Positions 15,949 to 24,500 of a stretch of 24,567 nt of DNA are shown here, piece after piece. This DNA is from Prolixibacteraceae bacterium (lineage in GTDB: Bacteria; Bacteroidota; Bacteroidia; Bacteroidales; Prolixibacteraceae), in the NCBI GenBank assembly GCA_017998095.1, contig JAGODU010000054.1, positions 1 to 24,567 on the forward strand. Direction: 5' to 3'. The notes under the pieces were generated by a model. The model was not told the origin of the DNA. It did not search any database and saw only the letters and a program-made list of their open reading frames with translations. The translations under genes and the position numbers were made by a program. Numbering within the stretch: position 1 is the first letter of the stretch; each line of letters begins with the position of its first letter.

Positions 15949-16650
15949 ATGAATGTCTTGCAGAACTTACTGGAAAACTCTCAGTTTCCAATTTTAACAG
16001 CATTTATACTTGGGCTGATGACAGCAATCAGCCCTTGTCCTTTAGCTGCCAATATTACTGCAATAGGCTTCATTAGCAAGGACATTGATAGTCGTAAGAG
16101 GGTATTTCTTAACGGACTAATATATACTCTGGGACGCGCTATTACATATAGTGTTATTGGCTTAATTTTCTTTTTTGGATCTGAAGAATTACATATTTCA
16201 GGCTTTCTTCAAAAATGGGGAGAGAAATTAATCGGTCCTTTAATGATAATAATTGGACTTTTTTTGATAGGAGCATTCAATTTTATACGAATACAGGGAT
16301 TAGGGTCACTGACTGAAAAAATGGAAGGCAGAAATCATAAAGGGTTTTGGGAAGTTCTTTTATTAGGGATTGTCTTTGCCCTTGCTTTTTGTCCTTACGG
16401 TGGAGTTTTATATTTCGGAATGCTTATCCCAATGACAATAAGCAGTGCATCCGGTCTTTATTTGCCTTTGGTCTTTGCTGTTGCAACTGGTATTCCGGTG
16501 ATAATTTTTGCCTGGCTGATAGCCTTCTCTGTCAGTTCTATTGGTGTTTTCTATAATAAGATGAAAGCCTTTGAACTTTGGTTCCGAAGGATAATTGCAG
16601 TTCTGTTTATTGGAGCAGGCATTTATTACATTGTGATTGTTTATATGTAA
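15949..16650 (+). CDS. arsG: CcdA/DsbD-like membrane protein, ArsG family-like permease
   Basis: A 233-residue polytopic protein with about six helices (roughly 13-41, 54-76, 92-114, 134-160, 170-196, 212-232). Two cysteines sit at the positions of the redox pair of CcdA/DsbD transporters: Cys30 in AISPCPLAANITAIGFIS and Cys148 in LAFCPYGG. DsbD-like proteins carry reducing equivalents across the membrane; the related ArsG is reported as an efflux permease for trivalent organoarsenicals. Here it is flanked by a cytoplasmic and an exported thioredoxin-like protein and, 50 bp downstream, hgcA, so it may move electrons or a thiol-bound metal(loid) species. A plain cytochrome c biogenesis role is the main alternative; no c-type cytochrome genes are nearby. 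Confidence 0.82.
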   Translation: MNVLQNLLENSQFPILTAFILGLMTAISPCPLAANITAIGFISKDIDSRKRVFLNGLIYTLGRAITYSVIGLIFFFGSEELHISGFLQKWGEKLIGPLMIIIGLFLIGAFNFIRIQGLGSLTEKMEGRNHKGFWEVLLLGIVFALAFCPYGGVLYFGMLIPMTISSASGLYLPLVFAVATGIPVIIFAWLIAFSVSSIGVFYNKMKAFELWFRRIIAVLFIGAGIYYIVIVYM

Positions 16651-16667
16651 TTTTTTTGAAAATATCA

Positions 16668-16683
16668 TTCGCATTTATACGAA
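16668..16683. promoter_or_regulatory. Second operator-like 16-bp imperfect palindrome, before hgcA
   Basis: TTCGCATTTATACGAA lies in the only sizeable gap of the operon (50 bp between arsG and hgcA), 17 bp before the hgcA ATG. It matches the arsR-proximal palindrome at 12 of 16 positions, including both TTCG/CGAA ends and the flanking A/T bases. No clear -7 box is seen beside it, so it could act on an undetected internal promoter or as a roadblock or auxiliary site. Confidence 0.5.
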
Positions 16684-16700
16684 CAAATAATTATAGTAAT

Positions 16701-17732
16701 ATGAATCCATCAATAGATTTTCAACTTTTGAAACCTTTAACGATAGATGTACCATTGGTTTCAACTAAACTAAATCTCGCAGATAAGCTTGGCACAATAA
16801 AAGTTCGTTGTGGAATTAAAAGAGATAGCTACAAAGTATCTCCCGGGCTATATAAGGTTGGGAGTCCGGATAGTACGAGCGACGTCTTGATTTCAGCTAA
16901 TTATAAACTCTCATTCGATGCCCTTAGGAAAAACCTGGGAGGTATGAATGTCTGGATTTTAGTTATCGACACTAAAGGTGTGAATGTATGGTGTGCTGCA
17001 GGGAAAGGGACATTCAGTACTGCTAATATTGTGAAGAGTTTAAAAGAATATTCACTGGAAAGTATTGTAAGCCACAGGAAGATTATTGTACCTCAATTAG
17101 CTGCAACAGGGGTATCTGCCCATAAGGTTAAAACATTATCAGGATTTAATGTTTTGTTCGGTCCTATACATGCGAAGGACTTGTCGACCTATATTAAAAA
17201 TGGCTATAAGGCAACTCCGGAAATGAGAGAAATGAAATTTCCAATTATGGAAAGGATGAAGCTTATTCCGGTTGACTTTTTGTATCGTAAATATTACCTG
17301 CTTTTAATTCTGGCAGGGATTTTCTTTCTTTCGGGACTTGATAAAACAGGTTTTCTGTTTTCAAAAATGATTGAAACAGGAATATTTCCGGTGATAAATA
17401 TTATTGCTGCATATTTTGCAGGAATTGTATTGGCTCCTGCATTATTACCATGGATTCCATTCAGGGCTTTTGCAACTAAAGGTGCAATTTTGGGAATACT
17501 GGTTACAGTGATTTTGTATTTTATTCTAAACATTTCTCTGATGGAAAATATTTCCTTGGGTTTAATAAATACAAGCATTGCTTCTTTTATGATGATGAAT
17601 TTTACCGGGTCATCAACATTTACATCGGTGTCAGGGGTTAAAAAGGAAATGAAGTTTGCAGTCCCGGTTCAGGTAATTCTTTTTAGCTCAGGCATTATAT
17701 TGTTTGTAATTTTTAAACTAGTAAAACCATGA
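16701..17732 (+). CDS. hgcA: Mercury methylation corrinoid protein HgcA
   Basis: HgcA transfers a methyl group from its corrinoid cofactor to Hg(II), forming methylmercury; hgcA and hgcB are both required in known methylators. The ATG at 16701 gives 343 residues, close to the characterised HgcA (about 338). The N-terminal cobalamin-binding domain (about 1-190) carries the diagnostic cap-helix motif NVWCAAGK (residues 95-102), whose Cys98 corresponds to the cobalt-coordinating cysteine, and the family segment VPQLAATGVSAHKVK (129-143). Residues about 197-342 form the C-terminal membrane domain with five helices and the conserved MNFTGSSTFTSVSGVKKEM (299-317). This membrane domain and the cap motif distinguish it from the corrinoid iron-sulfur protein of acetyl-CoA synthesis. 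It overlaps hgcB by 4 nt (ATGA), suggesting translational coupling. Confidence 0.96.
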   Translation: MNPSIDFQLLKPLTIDVPLVSTKLNLADKLGTIKVRCGIKRDSYKVSPGLYKVGSPDSTSDVLISANYKLSFDALRKNLGGMNVWILVIDTKGVNVWCAAGKGTFSTANIVKSLKEYSLESIVSHRKIIVPQLAATGVSAHKVKTLSGFNVLFGPIHAKDLSTYIKNGYKATPEMREMKFPIMERMKLIPVDFLYRKYYLLLILAGIFFLSGLDKTGFLFSKMIETGIFPVINIIAAYFAGIVLAPALLPWIPFRAFATKGAILGILVTVILYFILNISLMENISLGLINTSIASFMMMNFTGSSTFTSVSGVKKEMKFAVPVQVILFSSGIILFVIFKLVKP

Positions 17733-18013
17733 AGACTATGCAATATTTAAAGAATGTATCCACGCTTAAATTAAATACTGATTTATGTAAAGGATGTAAA
17801 ATGTGTACGATTGTTTGTCCGCATGATGTTTTTGAAATTGTTGACGGAAAATCAAGAATTAAAGATATTAACGACTGCATGGAATGCGGGGCATGTGAGC
17901 TGAATTGCAGATATGGGGCAATAAGCGTAAAGTCGGGAGTAGGTTGTGCAGCAGGTATTCTGAACGGTATACTTCGGAACACAGAACCAAGTTGTGATTG
18001 TTCAAGTTGTTGA
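17729..18013 (+). CDS. hgcB: Mercury methylation ferredoxin HgcB
   Basis: A 94-residue 2x[4Fe-4S] ferredoxin thought to reduce the HgcA corrinoid and to help deliver Hg(II). First cluster: Cys20, 23, 26, 30 (CKGCKMCTIVCP). Second cluster: Cys50, 53, 56, 60, with CMECGAC, the signature used to tell HgcB from other ferredoxins. The extra Cys73 (VGCAAG) is at the same place as the essential Cys73 of characterised HgcB, and the C-terminus ends in three more cysteines (Cys89, 91, 94; CDCSSC) in place of the adjacent pair usual in the family. The start overlaps the hgcA stop as ATGA. The stop codon is only 2 bp from the end of the convergent GH43 gene, with no terminator between. Confidence 0.95.
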   Translation: MKTMQYLKNVSTLKLNTDLCKGCKMCTIVCPHDVFEIVDGKSRIKDINDCMECGACELNCRYGAISVKSGVGCAAGILNGILRNTEPSCDCSSC

Positions 18014-18015
18014 AA

Positions 18016-19701
18016 TTATTTCTTTTTCCCCCAATATGTTGTGTTAAGGTTTTTACCGGTTCCTGCATATACAAGTGTTACACGTCGGGGAGATGCTTCC
18101 CAATCGAGTTCGCGTTCAACGCAAACAACTATATTGCCCAATGTTAATTGTTTCTTTGTTGCATTATAACTCCAATTACCGGTAAGTGCTCCCGTCATTG
18201 TGCCATCGGCCTTAAGGGTAAGGGTATTAGCGCTGTTTTGCTGTCCATAATTGTATTTCAGATTTATGTGTTCCCATGTTCCGATAAGTGAGTCTTTAGT
18301 TATAGTTCCTTTTTCGGGCACAGAAGCATAACGTTCCGGCAGGGCTATTGGCCAAAGGTTATCGGGTTCTTCAGGAGAAGCAGGGCACCAAACGATACGA
18401 CGTACATGCCCCATCATGATGGCGTTGGAATAAGGATTTCCCCCCACGTTGGCGGGTAATCGTCCTTGCGACATGTAGAACCATTCACCGGTGTTTTCTT
18501 TTTGGAATATGCAGCAGTGAGAAATGCCTACCCATCCGTTGCTAAGATTGAATTTGTAGGGGTGAGTCACGATAGGGTAGCAGTCGCCGCGACCATTTGT
18601 AAAGTTGCGTCCGGTTATGTCTAAATATGGACCTTCAATATTTTCACTTCTTACTACTCTTGTATTATAGGGTATGTCGAGGCCGTCGTAGGCCATGAAC
18701 AAATAGTAGTAGCCGTCTTTGTAAATAATTTCAGGAGCTTCGCTGCCCTGCCATCTGGATGAAGCTGTTCGGGTACCAATTCTGATACCATAACGATCGG
18801 TTAACTCGCTTACGCTACTTGCGTAAGGTTCTCCTAACTTGTTTATTGGTTTTCCGTTAGAGGCATCTACTTGTAAAAGTGCAAAGCCACTATGCCACGA
18901 GCCATGTATCAGGTAGTGTTTTCCATCGGGGCTTATTATATATGTCGGGTCGATAGCGTTATAGTAGAAATAGGCGCTCCAATCATTAGTGCCGGTGCGA
19001 CTGTAGTTTGTGCCACGGTCGGATGAAGAGCAGGTGACAAAACCTTTGTCAGTCCATACTGCTCCGGCAGGATCTGTAGATTCACACATGCCGATAAAGG
19101 CACGTTCAGTCCAGCTGCCGTCAAAGTTGGAAGAGGTATTAGCTTTTCCTGTTTTAATATAGTTGTCGATGACTATGCTGTAATACATTCTCAGTATTTC
19201 CTTTCCTCCTGAGTTAACCCTGCGTACAACAGGAGCCCAGAAGCCGTATCTGATATTACTTTTTGCAATGGGAGCAAGGTCCATACGCGAGCGTATTGCG
19301 TTAAGTGAATCAGCGACCCAGGATGGTGCATCGTAGAAAGGTCCGCCTACCCATTCCCAATTAACAAGATCTTTAGAACGTTTACCCTGAAAATGGCCAT
19401 GACCATCGTGGGCATTTCCATAGGAGGCATCGGTTCCGTACATGTAGTAGTACCCATTAAAGTAAGCAACAGAAGGATCGTGAACGTTAGCCAGATTCCA
19501 TTTATCATGGTTAGCCCAGGATGCTATAGATGAATAGTCGTCAGAATAAGTTGGAATAGTGAAATTAGTAACAGTGTCAGGATTTTCTTTTCCATCATCC
19601 CTTGTTTTGATGCCTGTCGGTTTCAGATCATCATCATCACATCCTGCAAGGGCAAGGGCAGTTATACTGATTGCTAAAAAAATAAAACACTTTAGTTCCA
19701 T
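18016..19701 (-). CDS. GH43 arabinanase-like lipoprotein with C-terminal GH43_C-type domain
   Basis: A 561-residue glycoside hydrolase probably acting on arabinan or arabinose side chains. The ATG at 19701 is preferred over an in-frame TTG at 19737, because the latter lies inside a perfect hairpin. Lipoprotein signal peptide with lipobox ALAGC (Cys21) followed by Asp residues. The propeller carries Asp75 in NVHDPSVAYF, Asp251 in NAIDPTYI and Glu321 in GSEAPEIIY as catalytic residues; the GISHCC and MGHVRRIVWCP segments resemble endo-1,5-alpha-L-arabinanases. Residues about 465-561 form a small beta-rich domain (LIGTWEHINLKYNYG...) like the C-terminal domain of arabinan-type GH43 enzymes. Third gene of a leftward susC-susD-GH43 operon; precise substrate uncertain. 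Confidence 0.9.
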   Translation of the reverse strand: MELKCFIFLAISITALALAGCDDDDLKPTGIKTRDDGKENPDTVTNFTIPTYSDDYSSIASWANHDKWNLANVHDPSVAYFNGYYYMYGTDASYGNAHDGHGHFQGKRSKDLVNWEWVGGPFYDAPSWVADSLNAIRSRMDLAPIAKSNIRYGFWAPVVRRVNSGGKEILRMYYSIVIDNYIKTGKANTSSNFDGSWTERAFIGMCESTDPAGAVWTDKGFVTCSSSDRGTNYSRTGTNDWSAYFYYNAIDPTYIISPDGKHYLIHGSWHSGFALLQVDASNGKPINKLGEPYASSVSELTDRYGIRIGTRTASSRWQGSEAPEIIYKDGYYYLFMAYDGLDIPYNTRVVRSENIEGPYLDITGRNFTNGRGDCYPIVTHPYKFNLSNGWVGISHCCIFQKENTGEWFYMSQGRLPANVGGNPYSNAIMMGHVRRIVWCPASPEEPDNLWPIALPERYASVPEKGTITKDSLIGTWEHINLKYNYGQQNSANTLTLKADGTMTGALTGNWSYNATKKQLTLGNIVVCVERELDWEASPRRVTLVYAGTGKNLNTTYWGKKK

Positions 19702-19725
19702 ACTTAATCTGCTGTTAAAAGAAAT

Positions 19726-19760
19726 CTTCCTTATCAACTTACGAAATGTTGATAAGGAAG
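19726..19760 (-). terminator. Intercistronic 13-bp-stem hairpin between susD and GH43 genes
   Basis: Arms 19726-19738 and 19748-19760 are perfectly complementary over 13 bp with a 9-nt loop, located after the susD stop and before the GH43 ATG. Read leftward, it is followed by ATTTCTTTT, a weak U-run. It probably acts as a partial terminator or an mRNA-stabilising structure that keeps susCD transcripts more abundant than the downstream hydrolase. Confidence 0.7.
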
Positions 19761-19783
19761 TTTCTAAATTATATGAATGATTT

Positions 19784-21538
19784 TTATTTTACAATAGGGC
19801 GGACCGACCATTTAGAAAGGAATGCCGGACCATTATCTTCATTCTTGTTTGCTGAGTTGCCAACAAGGTTAGGGTTGGCATTAAGCGTAGACTGGAATAT
19901 AGGGAAATATTCATGTCCCTTATAAAAATATTGGAATGATGAAGCACTTGCTGTTTCAGCAGTAAGCTCATCAGCAGATGCTTTGCCGTCGAGTTTATAA
20001 TAAGCATGCTCAACCAATTGATTCAGGCGATTTGCATCATAGAAGAATCCCCAGCGTATAAGGTCAATGCCACGACCATTCTCGCAACCGAATTCTTTAG
20101 GACGTTCAACATTAGCTATTTGTTCAAAAAGTGCATCGGCTGAAGGAAAGTCTGAAACCTTGAGATCAGGAAGCGCCACACGGCGACGAACGACATTGAT
20201 ATACTCGATTGCCGTTTGGGTTGGTCCATTGATTTCATTTTCACATTCAGCTGCCCTGAGTAAAACATCGCTGTAACGCATCATGCGCAAGTTTACACCA
20301 CAATGCAAGCCATTGGTAATTGAACTGTAAATATTATTTCTTGCATTGGTGAATTTTGCTATTGATATTCCTCCCTGTGCATTGTTTGACAAAGGAGTGG
20401 CTGTAATGTCCTTTTGATAAATAGTATTACAACGTGGATCTCCGTTAGGATATGCTGCAGTTTTCTGTCCGGTATAAGCACTGTATTCAGTTTCGTATGA
20501 AGTCAGTGTCCAGTATAAACGTGGGTCGAGACGACCATCAGTACACTTTTCTTTTTTAAACAAATTATACAACCATGGTGCTCCGGCAAGGTCTCCCCAG
20601 CTGCCTAATTCCTGTGAAGCATAATTGCTTTCCACAGCGTGACCCTGAGTAGCTTCCGAGCTAATATTCACAGGAGTCCATTCTTCATCAGTACCACCGG
20701 TACCAAAATCGAGGAATTGAACTTCGAAGAGGCTTTCTTTATTGTTTTCATAAGCAGCACCTTCCCTGAAGTTGTCGCCATAATCAGCAGTTAATTCATA
20801 ATGTCCATATTTCCCGGCGATTATATCTTTCAAAACAGTATAAGCTTCAGGAAATTTATGACGGAACATAAGGGCGCGTGCCAGATATCCTGCAGCAGCA
20901 CCGCTGGTAGCACGACCTTGAGCCCATTCACCACCGTTGTCGCGAGATGGCAATATTTGCATAGCTTTGCTTAGATCTGCTTCTATTTGGTCAAACACTT
21001 CATCCTGAGTATTGTTTGATGCATACATGGTGTTGATGTCAGAATATGAAGCATAATCTGTAATCAAAGGAACAGTCTGGTAATATGTTGCCAAATTATA
21101 ATAAGCCAATGCCCTGAGGAAAAGAGCCTGTCCGGCAATCTCATTACGGGAAGCTTCCGGCATATTTACAACATCTACCTTTGACAATACAAAGTTGGTA
21201 CGGTTTATTACATGATAGTTGTCACGCCAAGGCCATTCGTCACCAATACCAATTGTACCCGGAGAATTAAGGTTGTCGTACTCCAGATACCATTGCTGGG
21301 ATGAATTCCAAACTTCGTCGCCACGTACAGCATCGAGGGTATAGCCAACGCGGGCAAATGTACCTTCAAGACGAATACGGTTATAGCAGGCAATTACAGC
21401 CTCCTTAAGTTCTGACTCTGAATCGCCAAAATCATAGGTTGTTTGATTGTTCGGGTTCTGAACATCGAGAGCTTCTTCGCAGGCTGTTATACCCCCTACA
21501 AGCGCCAACATTGCTAGAAATATTTTTAAACTTTTCAT
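19784..21538 (-). CDS. susD: SusD/RagB-family glycan-binding lipoprotein
   Basis: A 584-residue outer-membrane lipoprotein that captures oligosaccharides at the cell surface and forms a lid on its SusC partner. The lipoprotein signal ends at lipobox GITAC (Cys20). The N-terminal half has the TPR-like helices typical of the family (e.g. EIAGQALFLRALAYYNLATYYQTVPLI), and the C-terminal part includes the family signature ERPKEFGCENGRGIDLIRWG. Length is normal. It starts 27 bp after the susC stop, as in most such pairs. The ligand is likely a xylan or arabinan fragment, judged from neighbouring enzymes only. Confidence 0.95.
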   Translation of the reverse strand: MKSLKIFLAMLALVGGITACEEALDVQNPNNQTTYDFGDSESELKEAVIACYNRIRLEGTFARVGYTLDAVRGDEVWNSSQQWYLEYDNLNSPGTIGIGDEWPWRDNYHVINRTNFVLSKVDVVNMPEASRNEIAGQALFLRALAYYNLATYYQTVPLITDYASYSDINTMYASNNTQDEVFDQIEADLSKAMQILPSRDNGGEWAQGRATSGAAAGYLARALMFRHKFPEAYTVLKDIIAGKYGHYELTADYGDNFREGAAYENNKESLFEVQFLDFGTGGTDEEWTPVNISSEATQGHAVESNYASQELGSWGDLAGAPWLYNLFKKEKCTDGRLDPRLYWTLTSYETEYSAYTGQKTAAYPNGDPRCNTIYQKDITATPLSNNAQGGISIAKFTNARNNIYSSITNGLHCGVNLRMMRYSDVLLRAAECENEINGPTQTAIEYINVVRRRVALPDLKVSDFPSADALFEQIANVERPKEFGCENGRGIDLIRWGFFYDANRLNQLVEHAYYKLDGKASADELTAETASASSFQYFYKGHEYFPIFQSTLNANPNLVGNSANKNEDNGPAFLSKWSVRPIVK

Positions 21539-21565
21539 ATTAATATTCTATTTTTAAATTAAGAC

Positions 21566-24500
21566 TTAGAATGATACGTTAACACCAAACATTATGGTTT
21601 GTGGAGTTGGATACGAACAGTAGTTGTAGCCCGGAGTAAATGTGCCACCGGCAAAGTCTACGTTATATCCCTTATATTTCGACAATGTTGCCAGATTTTG
21701 AGCTGATGCATATAAACGCACAGCACTGACATAGCCGCCAAACCATTTGTCTGGGAAATTGTAGCCTAACTCTATATTGGCAATTTTCAGATAGGACGCA
21801 TCTTGCAAGAAACGCTGGCTGAACATATCATTAGTAATTGAACCAGATGATTTGTAAGCTACGCGTGGTACATCTGTATCAGTGTTGTCAAGAGTCCATG
21901 CATCCAGAAGACTAACGTCTTTGTTTAGTGCACCATAAGAACTACGTAAAGTAACGTCAACAAAATCTACTGCTTTAAAACCTGCAGCTCCAAAAGTAGA
22001 TACGCTTAGGTCAAAATTATTCCATTCAACGCGAACGTTTAAGCCATAATGAACTTTTGGTAAACCACTGCCAAGAAAATCCTGGTCTTCATTAGTGATT
22101 TCACCGTCGAGATTAAGGTCAGCATAAGCCACATCACCTGGTTGTGCACCGCTTTGATTTACTAATTCTCCTTCTGCGTTAATACGGTTATTGATTTGTT
22201 CCTGAGATTGGAAAATTCCTTCGTAAACGTAACCATAGAATTCACCAACTTCACGTCCAATTTCTGTGCGGCAATATCCATCAGAACGAGGTTCGCCTGA
22301 TACACCTAGTTTAGTTACCTTGTTGTTTAAGGTAGATAGGTTTGCAGAAATATCAAACTTAACCGGATTATCGTAATTGTGATATGCTACCAGGAATTCC
22401 AAACCTGAGTTTTCCATAGTTGCTGCATTCATTGTTACTGTTCCATTTGTTGCTCCTGCATTTGCCGGTACAGCTACGCTATAAAGAAGGTCATCTGAAG
22501 TTGATTTGTACCAATCGAATGTAAATTCAAGTTTATTATTAAACATGCCCAGGTCGAGACCAAAGTCAACTGTTTTCTTCTTTTCCCATCTTATAGCTGT
22601 ATTAACGTAGTTAGATATAGCAGAGCCGGTAACTTTATCATTTCCAAAACTATATGTGTAGTTGCCCCTGGCCATAATGTCCATATACTGGTATTCACCA
22701 ATGTTTTCATTACCAAGTTCACCATAGCTTCCGCGGATTTTTAGCAAGTTGATGGTTGATTTTGCAACCGGAAAAAAGCTTTCACGGTCAATACGCCAGC
22801 CTGCAGAAACAGATGGGAACCAATCCCAACGATCGTCAGAAGAAAGGCGGCTTGAACCATCGCGACGTGCTGTCAGTGATAATAGGTATTTTTCATCGAA
22901 ATCATAGTTGATACGGCCGATATAAGATGCCAGTACATGCTCACTTTCGTAGCTGGTTGCTGCAGTTTCTTCTGCGTTGTTTACCTGAAGATAATAAGGT
23001 TCAGGCATGTTAACACCTTTTGCTGTAATTGTGTGGAAAAGTTCATGCTGGAATGTCTGACCAACTACCATATTGATATGGCTGAGTCCGAATTTGCCAT
23101 CATAACTGATTGTATTTTCAATCAATGCATCGCTATAATTACGATAACCTTGTGTCAGGGTCTCATTGCTCTTAGCCAGGTAGTTTGTTGTACTCTGGAT
23201 AAAAGCAGGTATGAAAGTGAAGTCTTTAGCAATTGTTTTGCTGTATGACAAATTAATGTTATAATCCAACTTGTGGTTAGAACTTTTAAGACCTACCATT
23301 CCTATAAGATCTACGTTAGCTGAACCTGAAGCAACAATGCGATCCACAACTGAGTTTCTTTTCAAGAGGCTATTTGTGAGCAAAAGGTTTGTTACACGTA
23401 AGTCTCCATGAATATTGTCATAATAAGTTCCATAACCATAGGAGTCATAGCTGTATTCTGATGCAGATGATATTTTATCATCAAGAACCCAGGTTGATTC
23501 GTCGTAAGCTTTGATAGTTGGAGGAATGAGAAGAGCTGAAGCCATTACAGGGTATTGAGCGCCATAAAGACCTTGTACCCATTCATTTGCGTTGCTAAGA
23601 CCCATATTATCCTGATTGCTGTGGCTATATACTATGTTAGTTTTGATCTTGATAAACTTAACATCCATAGAATTATTAACACGAGCAGTATAACGGTCGA
23701 AGTTTGGACCGGCACCTACCATTGTTCCTTCCTGTCCATAATAATCGAGAGCGATGTTATAAGTATTATTGGCTCCACCTCCGGAAATATTGACATTGTG
23801 GTTCTGACGAATACCGGTTTTGAATGATTCATTGAACCAATTAGTATTAACAAGGTTTGGATCTATATAATTCGGGCTTTCAGGATTGTAACCTGAAGGA
23901 ACGTCCATTCCACTATTTTTGAAAGCCATATTAATGTATTGTCCATATTGGGATGAGTTCATTACATCATAAACACCACTTTGAACCTGGTCGATTCCAT
24001 AGTAACCCCTGTAGTCAATTTTCATGGCTTCGTTCTTTTTACCCTGCTTGGTTGTTATGATTACAACGCCGTTGGCTGCACGTGAACCGTAAATTGCAGC
24101 AGCAGAAGCATCCTTAAGAACCTGAAGAGTTTCAATATCATTTGGTGAGAAGTCACGAATGGTTGTACCCATTGGAACGCCGTCAACAACATAAAGAGGA
24201 GAAGTGCTGCCAAATGAACCAATACCACGGATACGTACAGTTGGGTCAGCTCCGGGTTGTCCGTCACTTGTTATTTGAACACCTGATACCTTGCCTTCAA
24301 GCATTGTTGAGATATTTGAATGAGATACTTTCTTCATCTCATCAGCGTTTACAATTGCAACAGATCCGGTAAGGTCAACTTTGCGTTGTGTACCGTAACC
24401 GATAACCACTACCTGATCGATTTCTTTTAATTCTGAAACCAAAATAATATTGCCAAGTTCAGTTTTTCCTGTAACACTTATTTCAGTGCTTTTGTATCCG

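Noticed and set aside
15949..16650. CcdA/DsbD-like gene as an ordinary cytochrome c biogenesis gene
   Set aside because: No cytochrome c or other maturation genes occur nearby, and the flanking ArsR, CPKC and CETC proteins fit an ArsE/F/G-type module better. Not fully excluded.
16701..17732. HgcA read as a corrinoid iron-sulfur protein subunit of the acetyl-CoA (CODH/ACS) pathway
   Set aside because: The soluble domain is related, but the NVWCAAGK cap motif, the five-helix C-terminal membrane domain and the overlapping HgcB-type ferredoxin are diagnostic of HgcA; no other acetyl-CoA pathway genes are present.
19702..19737. Upstream TTG start for the GH43 gene at 19737
   Set aside because: It lies inside a perfect 13-bp hairpin; the ATG at 19701 begins a standard lipoprotein signal peptide.
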